Shown here in pieces: positions 51,374-61,161 of a stretch of DNA of 64,000 bases. The stretch is from assembly GCF_000759835.1 (NCBI RefSeq), contig NZ_BBNB01000017.1, positions 61,396 through 125,395 of the forward strand, given 5' to 3'. Made by a program: the position numbers and the translations under genes. The stretch comes from Citrobacter sedlakii NBRC 105722 (GTDB taxonomy: Bacteria; Pseudomonadota; Gammaproteobacteria; Enterobacterales; Enterobacteriaceae). Every line of letters starts with the position of its first letter. Within the stretch, counting starts at the first letter, position 1. The notes beneath the pieces are model-generated. The model was not told where the DNA came from. It saw nothing but the letters and a program-made list of their open reading frames with translations, and did not search any database.

Positions 51374-52525
51374 TTAATGCCAGCAAAAGTGATGCACGAC
51401 CTGAGTGATTAATTCCCGGGTCGGTTTAATAAAACGCGTCTCCAGATATTCATCCGGCTGATGGGCCTGATTAATAGAACCCGGACCGAGGACCAGCGTC
51501 GGACACAGCGTTTGAATAAATGGCGCTTCGGTGCAGTAGTTCACCACGTCGGTTTTTTCGCCGAGCAGTTTTTCCACCACTTCAACCAACTGGTGATCCG
51601 GGGGACATTCGTAGCCCGGAATAGGCGGATGCAGTTCCGCCACCGTCAGGCGACCCGGCCAACGTTCACTCACCGGAGCCAGCGCTTCGTTCAGTAGGCC
51701 GTCAAGATCGCTCAGCGTCATGCCCGGCAAGGGACGGATATCCATGTGCAGCTCACAGCAGGCGCAGATGCGGTTCGAGGCGTCGCCGCCGTGCAGGCTG
51801 CCGAGGTTCAGTGTCGGATACGGTACGGTGAACGCGTCATAGTGGTAGCGTTCTTTTAGCGAGTCGCGCAGTTGTATGATGCGGCCTATCGCGTCATGCA
51901 TCAGCTCAATGGCGTTCACGCCGCGCGCCGGATCGCTGGAGTGACCGGACTGACCGAGCACCCGCACCGCCGTGGAGATATGGCCCTTATGGGCACGAAT
52001 CGGTTGCAGTGACGTTGGCTCGCCGATGATGGCGCAGTCCGGGCGAATCGATGTATTTTCAGAAAAATAGCGCGCGCCCGCCATGCTGGTTTCTTCATCG
52101 GCAGTCGCCAGAATGTACAGCGGTTTTTTCAGCGTCGTCACGTCGACGTCACGCAGGGCGTCGAGAATAAACGCGAAGAAGCCCTTCATGTCCGCGGTTC
52201 CCAGACCGTAGAGCTTGTTGTCGTGCTCGGTGAGCGTGAAGGGGTCGCGCGTCCAGCGCCCGTCGTCAAACGGCACGGTATCGGTGTGGCCCGTTAGCAG
52301 CAGACCGCCCGCGCCCTGTCCGGCGCTGGCGAGCAGATTGAATTTGTTTCGGGTTCCCGGAACCGGTTGAACCTCCACCTTAAAGCCAAGATCGCTGAAC
52401 CACCCCGCCAGCAGATTGATTAAAGTCGCGTTGCTCTGGTCCAGCGCTTCTTCGGTGGCGCTGATGGACGGCGTGGCAATCAGGGCGCGGTAAATCTCGA
52501 TAAATGGCGGTAAGTTCATTTTCAT
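51374..52525 (-). CDS. argE: Acetylornithine deacetylase
   Basis: 383 residues from the ATG at 52525 ([20 protein letters not shown]). A GTG three codons upstream is in frame, but AAGGTG sits at proper distance from this ATG and the length then equals E. coli ArgE. It is a zinc M20 peptidase-family enzyme hydrolysing N-acetylornithine to ornithine. Metal ligands lie in [11 protein letters not shown] (about 80), the bridging aspartate in GLGTADMKG (about 112), the catalytic EE in [11 protein letters not shown] (about 144-145) and the final histidine in [10 protein letters not shown] region. It is divergent from argCBH over paired ARG boxes. Confidence 0.97.
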   Translation of the reverse strand: MKMNLPPFIEIYRALIATPSISATEEALDQSNATLINLLAGWFSDLGFKVEVQPVPGTRNKFNLLASAGQGAGGLLLTGHTDTVPFDDGRWTRDPFTLTEHDNKLYGLGTADMKGFFAFILDALRDVDVTTLKKPLYILATADEETSMAGARYFSENTSIRPDCAIIGEPTSLQPIRAHKGHISTAVRVLGQSGHSSDPARGVNAIELMHDAIGRIIQLRDSLKERYHYDAFTVPYPTLNLGSLHGGDASNRICACCELHMDIRPLPGMTLSDLDGLLNEALAPVSERWPGRLTVAELHPPIPGYECPPDHQLVEVVEKLLGEKTDVVNYCTEAPFIQTLCPTLVLGPGSINQAHQPDEYLETRFIKPTRELITQVVHHFCWH

Positions 52526-52548
52526 TGTTGACACACCTTAGGTCGTGA

Positions 52549-52588
52549 TAGTATCAATATTCATGCAATAAATGTGAATAAAAATACA
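52549..52588. promoter_or_regulatory. ArgR operator (two ARG boxes) between argE and argC
   Basis: Two 18-bp boxes resemble the WNTGAATWWWWATTCANW consensus: 52549-52566 (TAGTATCAATATTCATGC) and 52571-52588 (AATGTGAATAAAAATACA). They are four bases apart, close to the three-base spacing typical of ArgR hexamer sites. They cover the divergent argE/argCBH promoters. Confidence 0.85.
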
Positions 52589-52613
52589 TTAACGTTGAGC
52601 ATAAAGGAACCCG

Positions 52614-53618
52614 ATGTTGAATACGCTGATTGTAGGCGCTAGCGGTTATGCGGGCGCAGAGCTTGTAAGCTACGTAAATCGCCACCCTCATATGACCATA
52701 ACCGCTTTGACCGTCTCAGCGCAAAGCAATGATGCAGGAAAGTTAATTTCCGATTTGCATCCGTGGCTTAAAGGCATTGTCGATCTGCCTTTGCAGCCGA
52801 TGTCCGACATCAGCGCGTTTACCGACGGCGTGGACGTGGTGTTTTTAGCCACCGCCCACGAAGTCAGCCATGACCTGGCGCCGCAGTTTCTTGCCGCCGG
52901 TTGCGTGGTCTTCGACCTTTCCGGCGCGTTTCGGGTGAATGACGCCGGGTTCTATGAAAAATATTATGGCTTTACCCATCAATACCCTGAGCTGCTGGCA
53001 ACCGCGGTTTATGGTCTGGCGGAATGGAACGCGGAAGCGTTAAAAGAAGCGAACCTGATTGCCGTGCCGGGCTGCTACCCGACGGCGGCGCAACTGTCGC
53101 TGAAGCCGTTGATCGATGACGAACTGCTGGATCTGACGCAATGGCCGGTGATCAATGCCACCAGCGGCGTGAGCGGCGCAGGGCGTAAAGCAGCCCTATC
53201 TAACAGTTTCTGCGAAGTGAGCTTACAGCCGTACGGGGTGTTTACCCATCGTCACCAGCCGGAAATCGCCACCCATTTGGGGGCAGACGTGATCTTCACG
53301 CCGCATCTGGGCAACTTCCCACGCGGGATCCTTGAAACCATCACCTGCCGCCTGAAGCCGGGCGTGACGCAGGCGCACGTTGCCCAGACCTTGCAGCAGG
53401 CGTATCGCGATAAGCCCCTGGTGCGCCTGTATGACAAAGGCGTCCCGGCGCTGAAGAATGTGGTTGGTTTACCATTCTGTGATATCGGTTTTGCCGTACA
53501 GGACGAGCATTTGATCCTGGTGGCCACCGAAGATAACTTGTTGAAAGGTGCGGCTGCGCAGGCAGTGCAGTGTGCCAATATTCGTTTCGGCTTCGCTGAA
53601 GCGCAGTCTCTTATTTAA
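52614..53618 (+). CDS. argC: N-acetyl-gamma-glutamyl-phosphate reductase
   Basis: 334 residues. The NADPH-binding loop is [12 protein letters not shown] (about 7-18), and the catalytic cysteine is in [13 protein letters not shown] (about residue 154). A conserved histidine lies in [11 protein letters not shown] (about 217). It reduces N-acetylglutamyl phosphate to the semialdehyde, the third step of arginine synthesis. It is the first gene of argCBH, repressed by ArgR. The ribosome site AAAGGAAC precedes the ATG, and argB follows after 7 bases. Confidence 0.98.
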   Translation: MLNTLIVGASGYAGAELVSYVNRHPHMTITALTVSAQSNDAGKLISDLHPWLKGIVDLPLQPMSDISAFTDGVDVVFLATAHEVSHDLAPQFLAAGCVVFDLSGAFRVNDAGFYEKYYGFTHQYPELLATAVYGLAEWNAEALKEANLIAVPGCYPTAAQLSLKPLIDDELLDLTQWPVINATSGVSGAGRKAALSNSFCEVSLQPYGVFTHRHQPEIATHLGADVIFTPHLGNFPRGILETITCRLKPGVTQAHVAQTLQQAYRDKPLVRLYDKGVPALKNVVGLPFCDIGFAVQDEHLILVATEDNLLKGAAAQAVQCANIRFGFAEAQSLI

Positions 53619-53625
53619 GGGTGCA

Positions 53626-54402
53626 ATGATGAATCCATTAATTATCAAGCTGGGCGGTGTATTACTGGATAGCGAAGAGGCGCTGGAGCGTCTGTTTACC
53701 GCGCTGGTTAACTATCGTGAATCACATCAACGCCCGCTGGTGATTGTTCACGGCGGCGGCTGTGTGGTCGACGAACTGATGAAAGGACTGAACCTGCCGG
53801 TCAAAAAGAAAAACGGCCTGCGCGTGACGCCTGCCGACCAGATTGACATCATTACCGGCGCGCTGGCGGGCACGGCGAACAAAACCCTGCTGGCGTGGGC
53901 GAAGAAGCATCATATCGCTGCCGTCGGGCTTTATCTGGGTGATGGCGACAGCGTCAACGTCACTCAACTGGATGAAGAATTAGGTCATGTTGGACTGGCG
54001 CAGCCGGGATCGCCGGCGTTGATCAACACCCTGTTGGCGGGCGGTTTTCTGCCGGTAGTGAGTTCGATTGGCGTGACGGAAGACGGACAACTGATGAACG
54101 TTAACGCCGACCAGGCAGCGACCGCGCTGGCGGCAACGCTGGGAGCGGATCTGATCCTGCTCTCGGATGTGAGCGGTATTCTGGATGGTAAAGGCCAGCG
54201 TATTGCCGAAATGACCGCCGCGAAAGCGGAACAACTGATAGATCAGGGCATTATCACCGACGGCATGATCGTTAAAGTGAACGCCGCGCTGGATGCGGCC
54301 CGTACGCTCGGCCGCCCGGTGGATATCGCCTCCTGGCGTCATGCGGAGCAACTCCCGGCGCTGTTTAACGGTACGCCGATTGGAACGCGTATTCTGGCGT
54401 AA
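53626..54402 (+). CDS. argB: Acetylglutamate kinase
   Basis: 258 residues from the ATG at 53626. The next codon is also ATG, so a 257-residue start is possible. AAGGGTGC is the ribosome site. It is an amino-acid kinase phosphorylating N-acetylglutamate. The nucleotide motif [10 protein letters not shown] (about 6-15), the substrate loop [12 protein letters not shown] (about 43-54) and the late [16 protein letters not shown] with catalytic aspartate and lysine are visible. Part of argCBH. A REP palindrome separates it from argH. Confidence 0.97.
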   Translation: MMNPLIIKLGGVLLDSEEALERLFTALVNYRESHQRPLVIVHGGGCVVDELMKGLNLPVKKKNGLRVTPADQIDIITGALAGTANKTLLAWAKKHHIAAVGLYLGDGDSVNVTQLDEELGHVGLAQPGSPALINTLLAGGFLPVVSSIGVTEDGQLMNVNADQAATALAATLGADLILLSDVSGILDGKGQRIAEMTAAKAEQLIDQGIITDGMIVKVNAALDAARTLGRPVDIASWRHAEQLPALFNGTPIGTRILA

Positions 54403-54420
54403 TCGATTTACGGTTTTGTA

Positions 54421-54447
54421 GGCCCGGTAAGCGCAGCGTCGCCGGGC
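54421..54447. repeat. REP-like palindrome between argB and argH
   Basis: GGCCCGG-TAAGCGCAGCGTCG-CCGGGC forms an imperfect palindrome in the 77-base intercistronic gap. Intercistronic REPs can protect upstream mRNA within an operon. Confidence 0.65.
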
Positions 54448-54479
54448 AATGACATTCAAAGATATTAAGGAAGCATGGT

Positions 54480-55853
54480 ATGGCACTTTGGGGTGGGCGT
54501 TTTACTCAGGCAGCAGATCAGCGGTTTAAACAGTTCAACGACTCGTTGCGCTTCGACTACCGCCTGGCGGAGCAGGATATTGTGGGTTCTGTCGCCTGGT
54601 CCAAAGCGCTGGTCACCGTCGGCGTGTTAACCGCTGACGAGCAGCGTCAGCTTGAAGACGCGCTGACCATTTTGCTGGAAGACGTTCGCGCGAACCCGCA
54701 GCAGATCCTGGAAAGCGACGCGGAAGATATCCACAGTTGGGTAGAAGGTAAACTGATCGATAAAGTGGGGCAGTTAGGTAAAAAGCTGCACACCGGACGC
54801 AGCCGTAACGATCAGGTCGCCACGGATTTGAAATTGTGGTGTAAAGACACCGTGAGCGAACTGCTCACCGCCAACCGCCAGCTGCAGCGTGCGTTGGTGG
54901 AGACGGCAGACCATAATCAGGATGCCGTTATGCCGGGTTATACCCACTTGCAGCGTGCGCAGCCGGTGACGTTTGCTCACTGGTGCCTGGCGTATGTCGA
55001 GATGTTGGCGCGGGACGAAAGCCGTCTGCAGGATGCCCTGAAACGTCTGGACGTCAGCCCGCTGGGCTGCGGCGCGCTGGCCGGGACAGCCTATGAGATC
55101 GATCGTGAACAGCTGGCAGGCTGGCTGGGCTTTACCTCGGCGACGCGTAACAGCCTGGACAGCGTGTCCGACCGTGACCACGTGCTGGAGCTGCTGTCCA
55201 ACGCCTCCATCGGTATGGTGCATCTTTCACGGTTCGCGGAGGACCTGATTTTCTTTAACACCGGCGAGGCGGGCTTCGTTGAGTTGTCCGATCGCGTGAC
55301 GTCCGGCTCTTCCCTGATGCCGCAGAAGAAAAATCCGGACGCGCTGGAGCTGATCCGCGGTAAATGCGGCCGCGTGCAGGGGGCGCTGACGGGCTTGATG
55401 ATGACGCTGAAAGGCCTGCCGCTGGCGTATAACAAAGACATGCAGGAAGACAAAGAGGGCCTGTTTGACGCGCTCGACACCTGGCTGGACTGCCTGCATA
55501 TGGCGGCGCTGGTGCTGGATGGCATTCAGGTGAAACGTCCGCGCTGCCAGGATGCGGCGCAGCAGGGGTATGCTAACGCCACTGAGCTGGCGGATTACCT
55601 GGTGGCGAAAGGCGTTCCGTTCCGTGAAGCGCACCATATCGTGGGTGAAACAGTGGTTGAGGCGATTCGTCAGGGGAAACCGCTGGAGGATCTGCCGTTG
55701 GCGGAGCTGCAGAAATTCAGCAGCGCGATTGGCGATGATGTCTATCCTGTCCTGTCGTTACAGTCATGCCTGGATAAACGTGCGGCGAAGGGCGGCGTTT
55801 CTCCGCAGCAGGTGGCGCAGGCCATTAGCTACGCGAAGGCGCGTCTGGCGTAG
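54480..55853 (+). CDS. argH: Argininosuccinate lyase
   Basis: 457 residues, fumarase/aspartase superfamily. It splits argininosuccinate into arginine and fumarate as a tetramer. Conserved motifs include [18 protein letters not shown] (about 103-120), TDHxH-type [18 protein letters not shown] (about 149-166) with the catalytic histidine, and the flexible signature loop [12 protein letters not shown] (about 276-287) with the catalytic serine. It is the last gene of argCBH. AAGGAAGCAT precedes the ATG. A REP element and an intrinsic terminator follow. Confidence 0.98.
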   Translation: MALWGGRFTQAADQRFKQFNDSLRFDYRLAEQDIVGSVAWSKALVTVGVLTADEQRQLEDALTILLEDVRANPQQILESDAEDIHSWVEGKLIDKVGQLGKKLHTGRSRNDQVATDLKLWCKDTVSELLTANRQLQRALVETADHNQDAVMPGYTHLQRAQPVTFAHWCLAYVEMLARDESRLQDALKRLDVSPLGCGALAGTAYEIDREQLAGWLGFTSATRNSLDSVSDRDHVLELLSNASIGMVHLSRFAEDLIFFNTGEAGFVELSDRVTSGSSLMPQKKNPDALELIRGKCGRVQGALTGLMMTLKGLPLAYNKDMQEDKEGLFDALDTWLDCLHMAALVLDGIQVKRPRCQDAAQQGYANATELADYLVAKGVPFREAHHIVGETVVEAIRQGKPLEDLPLAELQKFSSAIGDDVYPVLSLQSCLDKRAAKGGVSPQQVAQAISYAKARLA

Positions 55854-55862
55854 GGGGTCATG

Positions 55863-55915
55863 TGCCGGATTTATCCGGCAACACGTTTAAGCCTGGCCTT
55901 GCGCCGGGCTTTTTT
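55863..55915 (+). terminator. REP-like repeat and intrinsic terminator after argH
   Basis: TGCCGGAT-TT-ATCCGGCA (55863-55880) is a perfect REP-type palindrome. It is followed by the terminator GCCTGGC-CTTGC-GCCGGGC with TTTTTT (55891-55915), which ends argCBH. Confidence 0.82.
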
Positions 55916-55925
55916 ACGCAAAAAA

Positions 55926-56036
55926 AATGCGGACCACGGGGTCCGCAAAAGTTCACGTTGGCTTTAGTTATTCGGGTTGAGAGAAACTCTCAGAACGGGC
56001 AGTGGCTTCAAGGGTTAAACGATACCGCTCCGTTTC
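55926..56036 (-). ncRNA. oxyS: OxyS, peroxide-induced Hfq-binding sRNA
   Basis: On the minus strand the sequence starts GAAACGGAGCGG at 56036 and continues through TTTAACCCTTGAAG and AACTAAAGCCAACG. It ends in the terminator hairpin GCGGACC-CCGT-GGTCCGC (55946-55929) with an A-run on the plus strand giving the U-tail. It matches E. coli OxyS (109 nt) in position, length and most of the sequence. OxyS is divergently transcribed from oxyR and activated by OxyR. It represses fhlA, rpoS and nusG in E. coli. The terminator loop differs from the E. coli loop, as noted in the findings. Confidence 0.92.
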
Positions 56037-56064
56037 TGTGATGTATTATTAATCAGAAAGCTTG

Positions 56065-56110
56065 ATAGGGATAATCGTTCGTTGCTATGCTACCTATCGC
56101 CATGAACTAT
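56065..56110. promoter_or_regulatory. OxyR binding region between oxyS and oxyR
   Basis: ATAG at 56065 and CTAT at 56085, 56094 and 56107 are OxyR half-site elements spread over about four helical turns. The region is nearly identical to the E. coli oxyR-oxyS control region as I remember it, where OxyR represses oxyR and activates oxyS. Confidence 0.7.
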
Positions 56111-56131
56111 CGTGGCGATGGAGGATGAATA

Positions 56132-57049
56132 ATGAATATTCGCGATCTTGAATATCTGGTGGCATTAGCCGAACACCGCCACTTCCGGCGGGCGGCTGAT
56201 TCCTGTCATGTCAGTCAGCCAACGCTGAGCGGGCAGATCCGCAAGCTGGAAGATGAGCTGGGCGTGATGCTGCTGGAGCGGACGAGTCGTAAGGTGCTGT
56301 TTACGCAGGCAGGTTTGCTACTGGTGGACCAGGCGCGCACCGTGCTGCGTGAGGTCAAAGTGCTCAAGGAGATGGCAAGCCAGCAGGGTGAAACCATGTC
56401 TGGCCCCCTGCACATTGGTTTGATCCCAACCGTGGGTCCTTACCTGTTGCCGCATATTATTCCGATGCTGCACCAGACGTTCCCGAAGCTGGAAATGTAT
56501 CTGCATGAAGCGCAAACCCATCAACTGCTGGCGCAACTGGACAGCGGCAAGCTGGACTGCGTGATCCTGGCGCTGGTGAAAGAGAGTGAAGCGTTTATTG
56601 AAGTGCCGCTGTTCGACGAGCCGATGCTGCTGGCCATTTACGAAGATCACCCGTGGGCGAACCGTGATTGCGTACCGATGTCAGATCTGGCGGGTGAGAA
56701 ACTGCTGATGCTGGAAGATGGCCACTGTCTGCGCGATCAGGCGATGGGCTTCTGCTTTGAAGCGGGCGCCGACGAAGATACCCATTTCCGCGCGACCAGC
56801 CTGGAAACGTTGCGTAATATGGTGGCGGCAGGCAGCGGAATTACCTTATTGCCTGCACTGGCGGTACCGCAAGAGCGCAAGCGCGACGGCGTTGTCTATT
56901 TGCCGTGTATTAAGCCGGAGCCGCGTCGTACGGTGGGACTGGTATACCGCCCGGGCTCCCCGCTGCGCAGTCGCTATGAGCAACTGGCAGAGGCCATCCG
57001 CGGCGCGATGGATGGCCATTTTGACAACGCGTTAAAAAAGGCGGTTTAA
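56132..57049 (+). CDS. oxyR: Peroxide-sensing regulator OxyR
   Basis: 305 residues, LysR family. The helix-turn-helix is in [20 protein letters not shown] (about 18-37). The redox pair C199 and C208 is present in [18 protein letters not shown]; hydrogen peroxide links them and switches OxyR to an activator. GGAGGATGAATA is the ribosome site. Targets in this window include katG and oxyS. The last 18 bases overlap the sthA end convergently. Confidence 0.98.
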   Translation: MNIRDLEYLVALAEHRHFRRAADSCHVSQPTLSGQIRKLEDELGVMLLERTSRKVLFTQAGLLLVDQARTVLREVKVLKEMASQQGETMSGPLHIGLIPTVGPYLLPHIIPMLHQTFPKLEMYLHEAQTHQLLAQLDSGKLDCVILALVKESEAFIEVPLFDEPMLLAIYEDHPWANRDCVPMSDLAGEKLLMLEDGHCLRDQAMGFCFEAGADEDTHFRATSLETLRNMVAAGSGITLLPALAVPQERKRDGVVYLPCIKPEPRRTVGLVYRPGSPLRSRYEQLAEAIRGAMDGHFDNALKKAV

Positions 57050-58432
57050 GCCATTTAACGCCGCTACCCGATAGGCTTCCGCCATTGTCGGGTAGTTAAA
57101 GGTGGTGTTAACGAAGTATTCAATCGTGTTACCGCCACCTTTTTGCTCCATAATCGCCTGGCCGATGTGAATAATCTCGGCTGCGCGCTCGCCAAAGCAG
57201 TGGATCCCCAGAATTTCTTTTGTTTCCCGATGAAACAGAATCTTCAGCGTGCCGACGTTCATGCCGACGATTTGCGCGCGCGCCAGATGTTTAAACTGGG
57301 CGCGACCCACCTCGTAAGGCACCTTCATCGACGTCAACTGCTGTTCGGTTTTCCCTACGGAGCTGATTTCGGGAATGGTGTAAATGCCGGTGGGGATATC
57401 TTCGATCAGATGCGCGGTCGCTTCCCCCTTAACCAGCGCCTGGGCGGCGATGCGTCCCTGATCGTAAGCCGCGGAGGCCAGACTTGGATAACCAATCACA
57501 TCGCCTACCGCATAGACGTGCGGCAGCGCGGTCTGGTACATGCTGTTGACCTTAAGTTGTCCCCGGCTGTCCGTTTCGAGGCCAATATTCTGTAGCGCCA
57601 GAGAGTCAGTGTTGCCGGTACGGCCATTGGCGTACAACAGGCAGTCGGCTTTCAGCTTCTTGCCGGACTTGAGGTGCATAATCACCCCGTCATCGCAGCC
57701 TTCGATCTTCTCGTATTCTTCATTGTGACGAATCACAACGCCGCTGTTCCAGAAATGGTAAGAGAGGGAGTCTGACATCTCCTGATCGAGAAACGCCAGC
57801 AGGCGATCCCGGGTGTTGATCAGATCAACTTTGACGTCCATACCGCGGAAGATCGACGCATATTCGCAGCCAATCACCCCCGCGCCATAAATAATCACAT
57901 GGCGAGGTTCATGGTGCAGATTGAGAATGGAGTCGCTGTCATAAATGCGCGGATGGGAGAAGTCGACGTCTGTTGGATGATACGGACGAGAACCGCAGGC
58001 GATAATGAACTTCTCTGCGGTCAGGGTTTCAACCGTGCCGTCATGACACTCCAGCGCCAGGGTGTGTTCATCCACAAAATGCGCATTACCCTGCAATATT
58101 TCGCAGTGGTTACGCTCGTAAAAACCCTGCCGCATACGCGTTTGCTGATTAATCACGTTATCGGCATGGTTGAGAATGTCGGCGAAAGAGGAACGAAGCA
58201 GGCGGGAGTGATCGCTATATAAGGGGTTCTGATTGAATTCAATGATACGGCTGACGGCGTGGCGGAGGGCTTTCGACGGGATGGTGCCCCAGTGGGTGCA
58301 ACCGCCGCCAACGTTATGATAACGTTCGATAACCGCGACGCGGGCTCCTTGCTTAACCAGTCCCATTGCAGCGCCTTCGCCGCCGGGGCCTGAACCTATT
58401 ACTATGGCATCGTAATCGTAGGAATGTGGCAT
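57032..58432 (-). CDS. sthA: Soluble pyridine nucleotide transhydrogenase
   Basis: 466 residues, a flavoprotein related to lipoamide dehydrogenase. It transfers hydride between NADPH and NAD+, mainly draining excess NADPH. The FAD loop [14 protein letters not shown] (about 11-24) and NAD loop [15 protein letters not shown] (about 180-194) are clear. In place of the redox-active CxxxxC pair the sequence is [14 protein letters not shown], so only one cysteine remains, as expected for SthA. It is divergent from fabR. Confidence 0.97.
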   Translation of the reverse strand: MPHSYDYDAIVIGSGPGGEGAAMGLVKQGARVAVIERYHNVGGGCTHWGTIPSKALRHAVSRIIEFNQNPLYSDHSRLLRSSFADILNHADNVINQQTRMRQGFYERNHCEILQGNAHFVDEHTLALECHDGTVETLTAEKFIIACGSRPYHPTDVDFSHPRIYDSDSILNLHHEPRHVIIYGAGVIGCEYASIFRGMDVKVDLINTRDRLLAFLDQEMSDSLSYHFWNSGVVIRHNEEYEKIEGCDDGVIMHLKSGKKLKADCLLYANGRTGNTDSLALQNIGLETDSRGQLKVNSMYQTALPHVYAVGDVIGYPSLASAAYDQGRIAAQALVKGEATAHLIEDIPTGIYTIPEISSVGKTEQQLTSMKVPYEVGRAQFKHLARAQIVGMNVGTLKILFHRETKEILGIHCFGERAAEIIHIGQAIMEQKGGGNTIEYFVNTTFNYPTMAEAYRVAALNGLNRLF

Positions 58433-58505
58433 GGTGTGGCTTACCTGTTCTTATACATAAAAGCAACAGAATAGTAACATCATTGCGTTGATAACCCAAT
58501 TATCG

Positions 58506-58534
58506 TTGTGCTCTTTTGCGAAGCCGGAGCACAA
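58506..58534. promoter_or_regulatory. Inverted repeat between sthA and fabR
   Basis: TTGTGCTC-N13-GAGCACAA is an 8-bp perfect inverted repeat in the divergent sthA-fabR gap, 74 bases before the sthA start and 100 before fabR. It is a candidate operator or a leader hairpin. No known regulator's consensus is recognised. Confidence 0.5.
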
Positions 58535-58633
58535 ACCGCGCGTAAACAATCATTCACAAAGCTGAACAAACAGATTAACTTTGAACTCTGGTATAGTGCC
58601 AGACAAGGCATATGGAAGGATTCAGACATCGTG

Positions 58634-59281
58634 ATGGGCGTTAGAGCGCAACAAAAAGAAAAAACCCGGCGTTCGCTGGTAGAGGCCGCATTCAGTCAAT
58701 TGAGCGCGGAGCGTAGCTTCGCCAGCCTCAGCTTGCGCGAGGTTGCGCGTGAAGCAGGTATCGCGCCCACATCGTTTTATCGCCATTTCCGTGATGTGGA
58801 TGAACTTGGGCTGACCATGGTCGATGAAAGCGGGCTGATGCTGCGACAGCTCATGCGGCAGGCGCGTCAGCGCATCGCCAAGGGCGGGAGTGTGATCCGC
58901 ACCTCGGTCTCTACATTTATGGAGTTCATCGGTAACAACCCTAACGCCTTCCGTTTATTATTGCGTGAACGCTCCGGCACTTCCGCCGCATTTCGTGCCG
59001 CCGTTGCGCGAGAAATTCAGCATTTTATCGCGGAACTTGCGGACTATCTGGAACTCGAAAACCATATGCCTCGCGCGTTTACTGAAGCGCAAGCCGAAGC
59101 CATGGTGACGATCGTCTTCAGTGCGGGCGCCGAGGCGCTGGATGTGGGCGCTGAACAACGCCGACAATTAGAAGAGCGGCTGGTATTGCAACTGCGCATG
59201 ATTGCGAAAGGAGCGTATTACTGGTATCGCCGTGAACAAGAGAAGATGACCCTCATTCCGGGTAACGTGAAGGAAGAGTAA
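58634..59281 (+). CDS. fabR: TetR-family repressor of unsaturated fatty acid synthesis FabR
   Basis: 215 residues from the ATG at 58634 ([17 protein letters not shown]). The frame is open upstream, and E. coli has been annotated with a 234-residue form starting near LWYSA. The ATG chosen matches the shorter, currently preferred form. The helix-turn-helix is [20 protein letters not shown] (about 33-52). FabR represses fabA and fabB when bound to unsaturated acyl-ACP or acyl-CoA, balancing membrane fluidity. Its stop codon overlaps the yijD start (TAATG), so the two are translationally coupled. Confidence 0.95.
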   Translation: MGVRAQQKEKTRRSLVEAAFSQLSAERSFASLSLREVAREAGIAPTSFYRHFRDVDELGLTMVDESGLMLRQLMRQARQRIAKGGSVIRTSVSTFMEFIGNNPNAFRLLLRERSGTSAAFRAAVAREIQHFIAELADYLELENHMPRAFTEAQAEAMVTIVFSAGAEALDVGAEQRRQLEERLVLQLRMIAKGAYYWYRREQEKMTLIPGNVKEE

Positions 59282-59643
59282 TGAAACAGTCAGTTCAGGA
59301 TAAAGGTACGCTGCTGCTGGCGCTGATCGCCGGTTTGTCGATCAATGGCACGTTCGCGGCGCTGTTTAGCGCCATCGTGCCGTTTTCTGTTTTCCCGATT
59401 ATTTCTCTGGTGCTGACGGTGTATTGCCTGCACCAGCGCTATCAAAATTGCACCATGCCTGTGGGGTTGCCGGGTCTGGCTGCGGCCTGTTTTATTCTTG
59501 GCGTGCTGCTGTACAGTACCGTCGTGCGCGCGGAGTATCCGGATATCGGCTCCAATTTCTTCCCGGCGGTGCTGTCGGTGATTCTGGTATTCTGGATTGG
59601 CGTGAAAATGCGTAACCGCAAGCAGGACATCGCGGAAGAGTAA
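59281..59643 (+). CDS. yijD: DUF1422 inner-membrane protein YijD
   Basis: 120 residues with four hydrophobic segments (about 10-30, 33-50, 62-80 and 88-106) and a charged C-terminus ([12 protein letters not shown]). It belongs to the YijD/DUF1422 family of unknown function. It overlaps the end of fabR by one base, an arrangement conserved in enterics, which suggests a link to membrane lipid state. Confidence 0.93.
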   Translation: MKQSVQDKGTLLLALIAGLSINGTFAALFSAIVPFSVFPIISLVLTVYCLHQRYQNCTMPVGLPGLAAACFILGVLLYSTVVRAEYPDIGSNFFPAVLSVILVFWIGVKMRNRKQDIAEE

Positions 59644-59648
59644 GACAG

Positions 59649-59679
59649 GCCGGATGGGGGCATTATTGCTTTATCCGGC
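59649..59679. repeat. REP-like palindrome between yijD and trmA
   Basis: GCCGGATGGGGGC and GCTTTATCCGGC pair as an imperfect REP palindrome in the 43-base convergent gap. Confidence 0.65.
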
Positions 59680-59686
59680 GTCTGTT

Positions 59687-60787
59687 TTACCTGGCGGTGA
59701 GTAACACGCCGCACTCCATATGGTGCGTATAGGGGAACTGGTCGAACAACGCCAGACGTTCAACTTTGTGCGTCTGGCTTAACGTTTCCAGATTTTTGCA
59801 CAGCGTCTCCGGGTTACAGGAGATGTATAAAATACGCGGATACGCCTGCACCATTTTTTCGGTTTCGCTGTCCAGCCCGCTGCGCGGTGGATCGACAAAG
59901 ATGGTTTCGCACTGATAGCTCTTCAGATCAATACCCTTCAAACGAGTAAACTCGCGAACGCCGTTCATCGCCTGGGTAAATTCCTCTGCCGCCATGCGGA
60001 TAATCTGCACGTTCTCGATCTGGTTCGCCGCAATGTTGAATTGCGCCGCGGCGACGGACGGTTTGGCGATCTCGGTCGCCAGTACGCGCTCAAAGTTACG
60101 CGCCAGCGCTAAGGAAAAGTTACCGTTGCCGCAGTACAGTTCCAGCAAATCGCCTTTCGAACCTGTCGTGACATCCAGCGCCCATTCCAGCATCTGAATA
60201 TTCATCGCTGCGTTTGGCTGGGTGAAACTGTTTTCAACCTGACGGTAGATCATCTCTTTGCCCGCCACTGGCAGGCGCTCGTCAATGTAATCCTGATCCA
60301 GCGCGATTTTGGTTTTGGTCGCCCGGCCAATCAGATGCACGTTCAGATTTTGCGCGCGCAGGGCATCACGCAGCGCTTCCGCTTCCTGTCGCCACGCATC
60401 GTCCAGCTTTTTATGGTACAGCAGCGACACCACTGCCTGATTGCTCATGGTGGTGAGATAGTCAATCTGGAACAGCTTATGGCGCAGGGTAGGATTCGTG
60501 CGCACGCCGTCGATCATCGCGGTCATCAACTGGTTGATCAGTTCGCTTGCCGCCGGAAAGCTGTCTACGCGAATCCGGCTTTTGGTCTGTTGATCGAAGA
60601 TGATGTGATACAAATCATCGCCATCGTGCCAGATGCGGAATTCAGCACGCATACGATAGTGACTGACCGGGGAGCGGAACACTTCCGGAACCAGGCCAGA
60701 AAAAGGCGCCATCATACTCTGCAAGCGCACCACTTTTTCGGCGAGCTGCGCGTCATACTGTTCTGTCGGAAGGTGTTCGGGGGTCAT
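59687..60787 (-). CDS. trmA: tRNA (uracil-5-)-methyltransferase TrmA
   Basis: 366 residues. It methylates U54 of tRNA to ribothymidine with S-adenosylmethionine and also acts as a tRNA chaperone. The SAM-binding stretch [17 protein letters not shown] (about 212-228), the [10 protein letters not shown] motif (about 297-306), the nucleophilic cysteine in [15 protein letters not shown] (about 324) and the catalytic glutamate in HHMECGVLL (about 358) are all present. It is divergent from btuB. Confidence 0.98.
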   Translation of the reverse strand: MTPEHLPTEQYDAQLAEKVVRLQSMMAPFSGLVPEVFRSPVSHYRMRAEFRIWHDGDDLYHIIFDQQTKSRIRVDSFPAASELINQLMTAMIDGVRTNPTLRHKLFQIDYLTTMSNQAVVSLLYHKKLDDAWRQEAEALRDALRAQNLNVHLIGRATKTKIALDQDYIDERLPVAGKEMIYRQVENSFTQPNAAMNIQMLEWALDVTTGSKGDLLELYCGNGNFSLALARNFERVLATEIAKPSVAAAQFNIAANQIENVQIIRMAAEEFTQAMNGVREFTRLKGIDLKSYQCETIFVDPPRSGLDSETEKMVQAYPRILYISCNPETLCKNLETLSQTHKVERLALFDQFPYTHHMECGVLLTAR

Positions 60788-60914
60788 GATGCATCCTGAA
60801 AAATAAAAGTACGCGGGGATTGTAGGGATTGCTCAACAGATGTCCAGACATTGATGACTTCTCATATTTAACAATCGGTCTGGACAGTATGTTGTTACAG
60901 ACTGTAGCATCCGT

Positions 60915-61085
60915 GTGCCGGTCCTGTGAGTTAAAAGGGAATCCAGTGTGAATCTGGAGCTGACGCGCAGCGGTAAGGAAAGGTGAAATGAGAGCGTAAG
61001 CAGACACTGCCTGTGGGTGGGAAGTCTTCATTTCTGTTATCCGGATAAAGGATTACCTTCCAAGCCCGAAGACCTGCCGGCTGAC
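60915..61085 (+). promoter_or_regulatory. Cobalamin (adenosylcobalamin) riboswitch of btuB
   Basis: The aptamer begins with GCCGGTCCTGTGAGTTAAAAG, quoted in part: GTGCCGGTCCTGTGAG, continues with AAAAGGGAATCCAGTGTG and CTGACGCGCAGCGGTAAGG, and ends in the B12 box AGCCCGAAGACCTGCCGGC (61064-61082). These are the conserved elements of the cobalamin riboswitch class. It lies 77 bases before the btuB ATG. Confidence 0.93.
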
Positions 61086-61130
61086 GTCGCAACTGGTCTT
61101 CATCATCGCGTACTATCGGTGGGACCTGCG

Positions 61131-61155
61131 GCATCCTTCTTCTATTTATGGATGC
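61131..61155 (+). promoter_or_regulatory. RBS-sequestering hairpin of btuB
   Basis: GCATCC (61131-61136) pairs with GGATGC (61150-61155), and the GGAUG of the second arm is the only Shine-Dalgarno candidate, seven bases before the btuB ATG. Such a hairpin is the translational expression platform in E. coli btuB. In addition GAAGACC inside the B12 box (61068-61074) is complementary to GGTCTTC at 61095-61101, a possible alternative fold. Confidence 0.75.
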
Positions 61156-61161
61156 TTTATA

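Noticed and set aside
58508..58633. N-terminal extension of FabR
   Set aside because: The extension includes the inverted repeat and probable promoter. The ATG at 58634 gives the 215-residue form.
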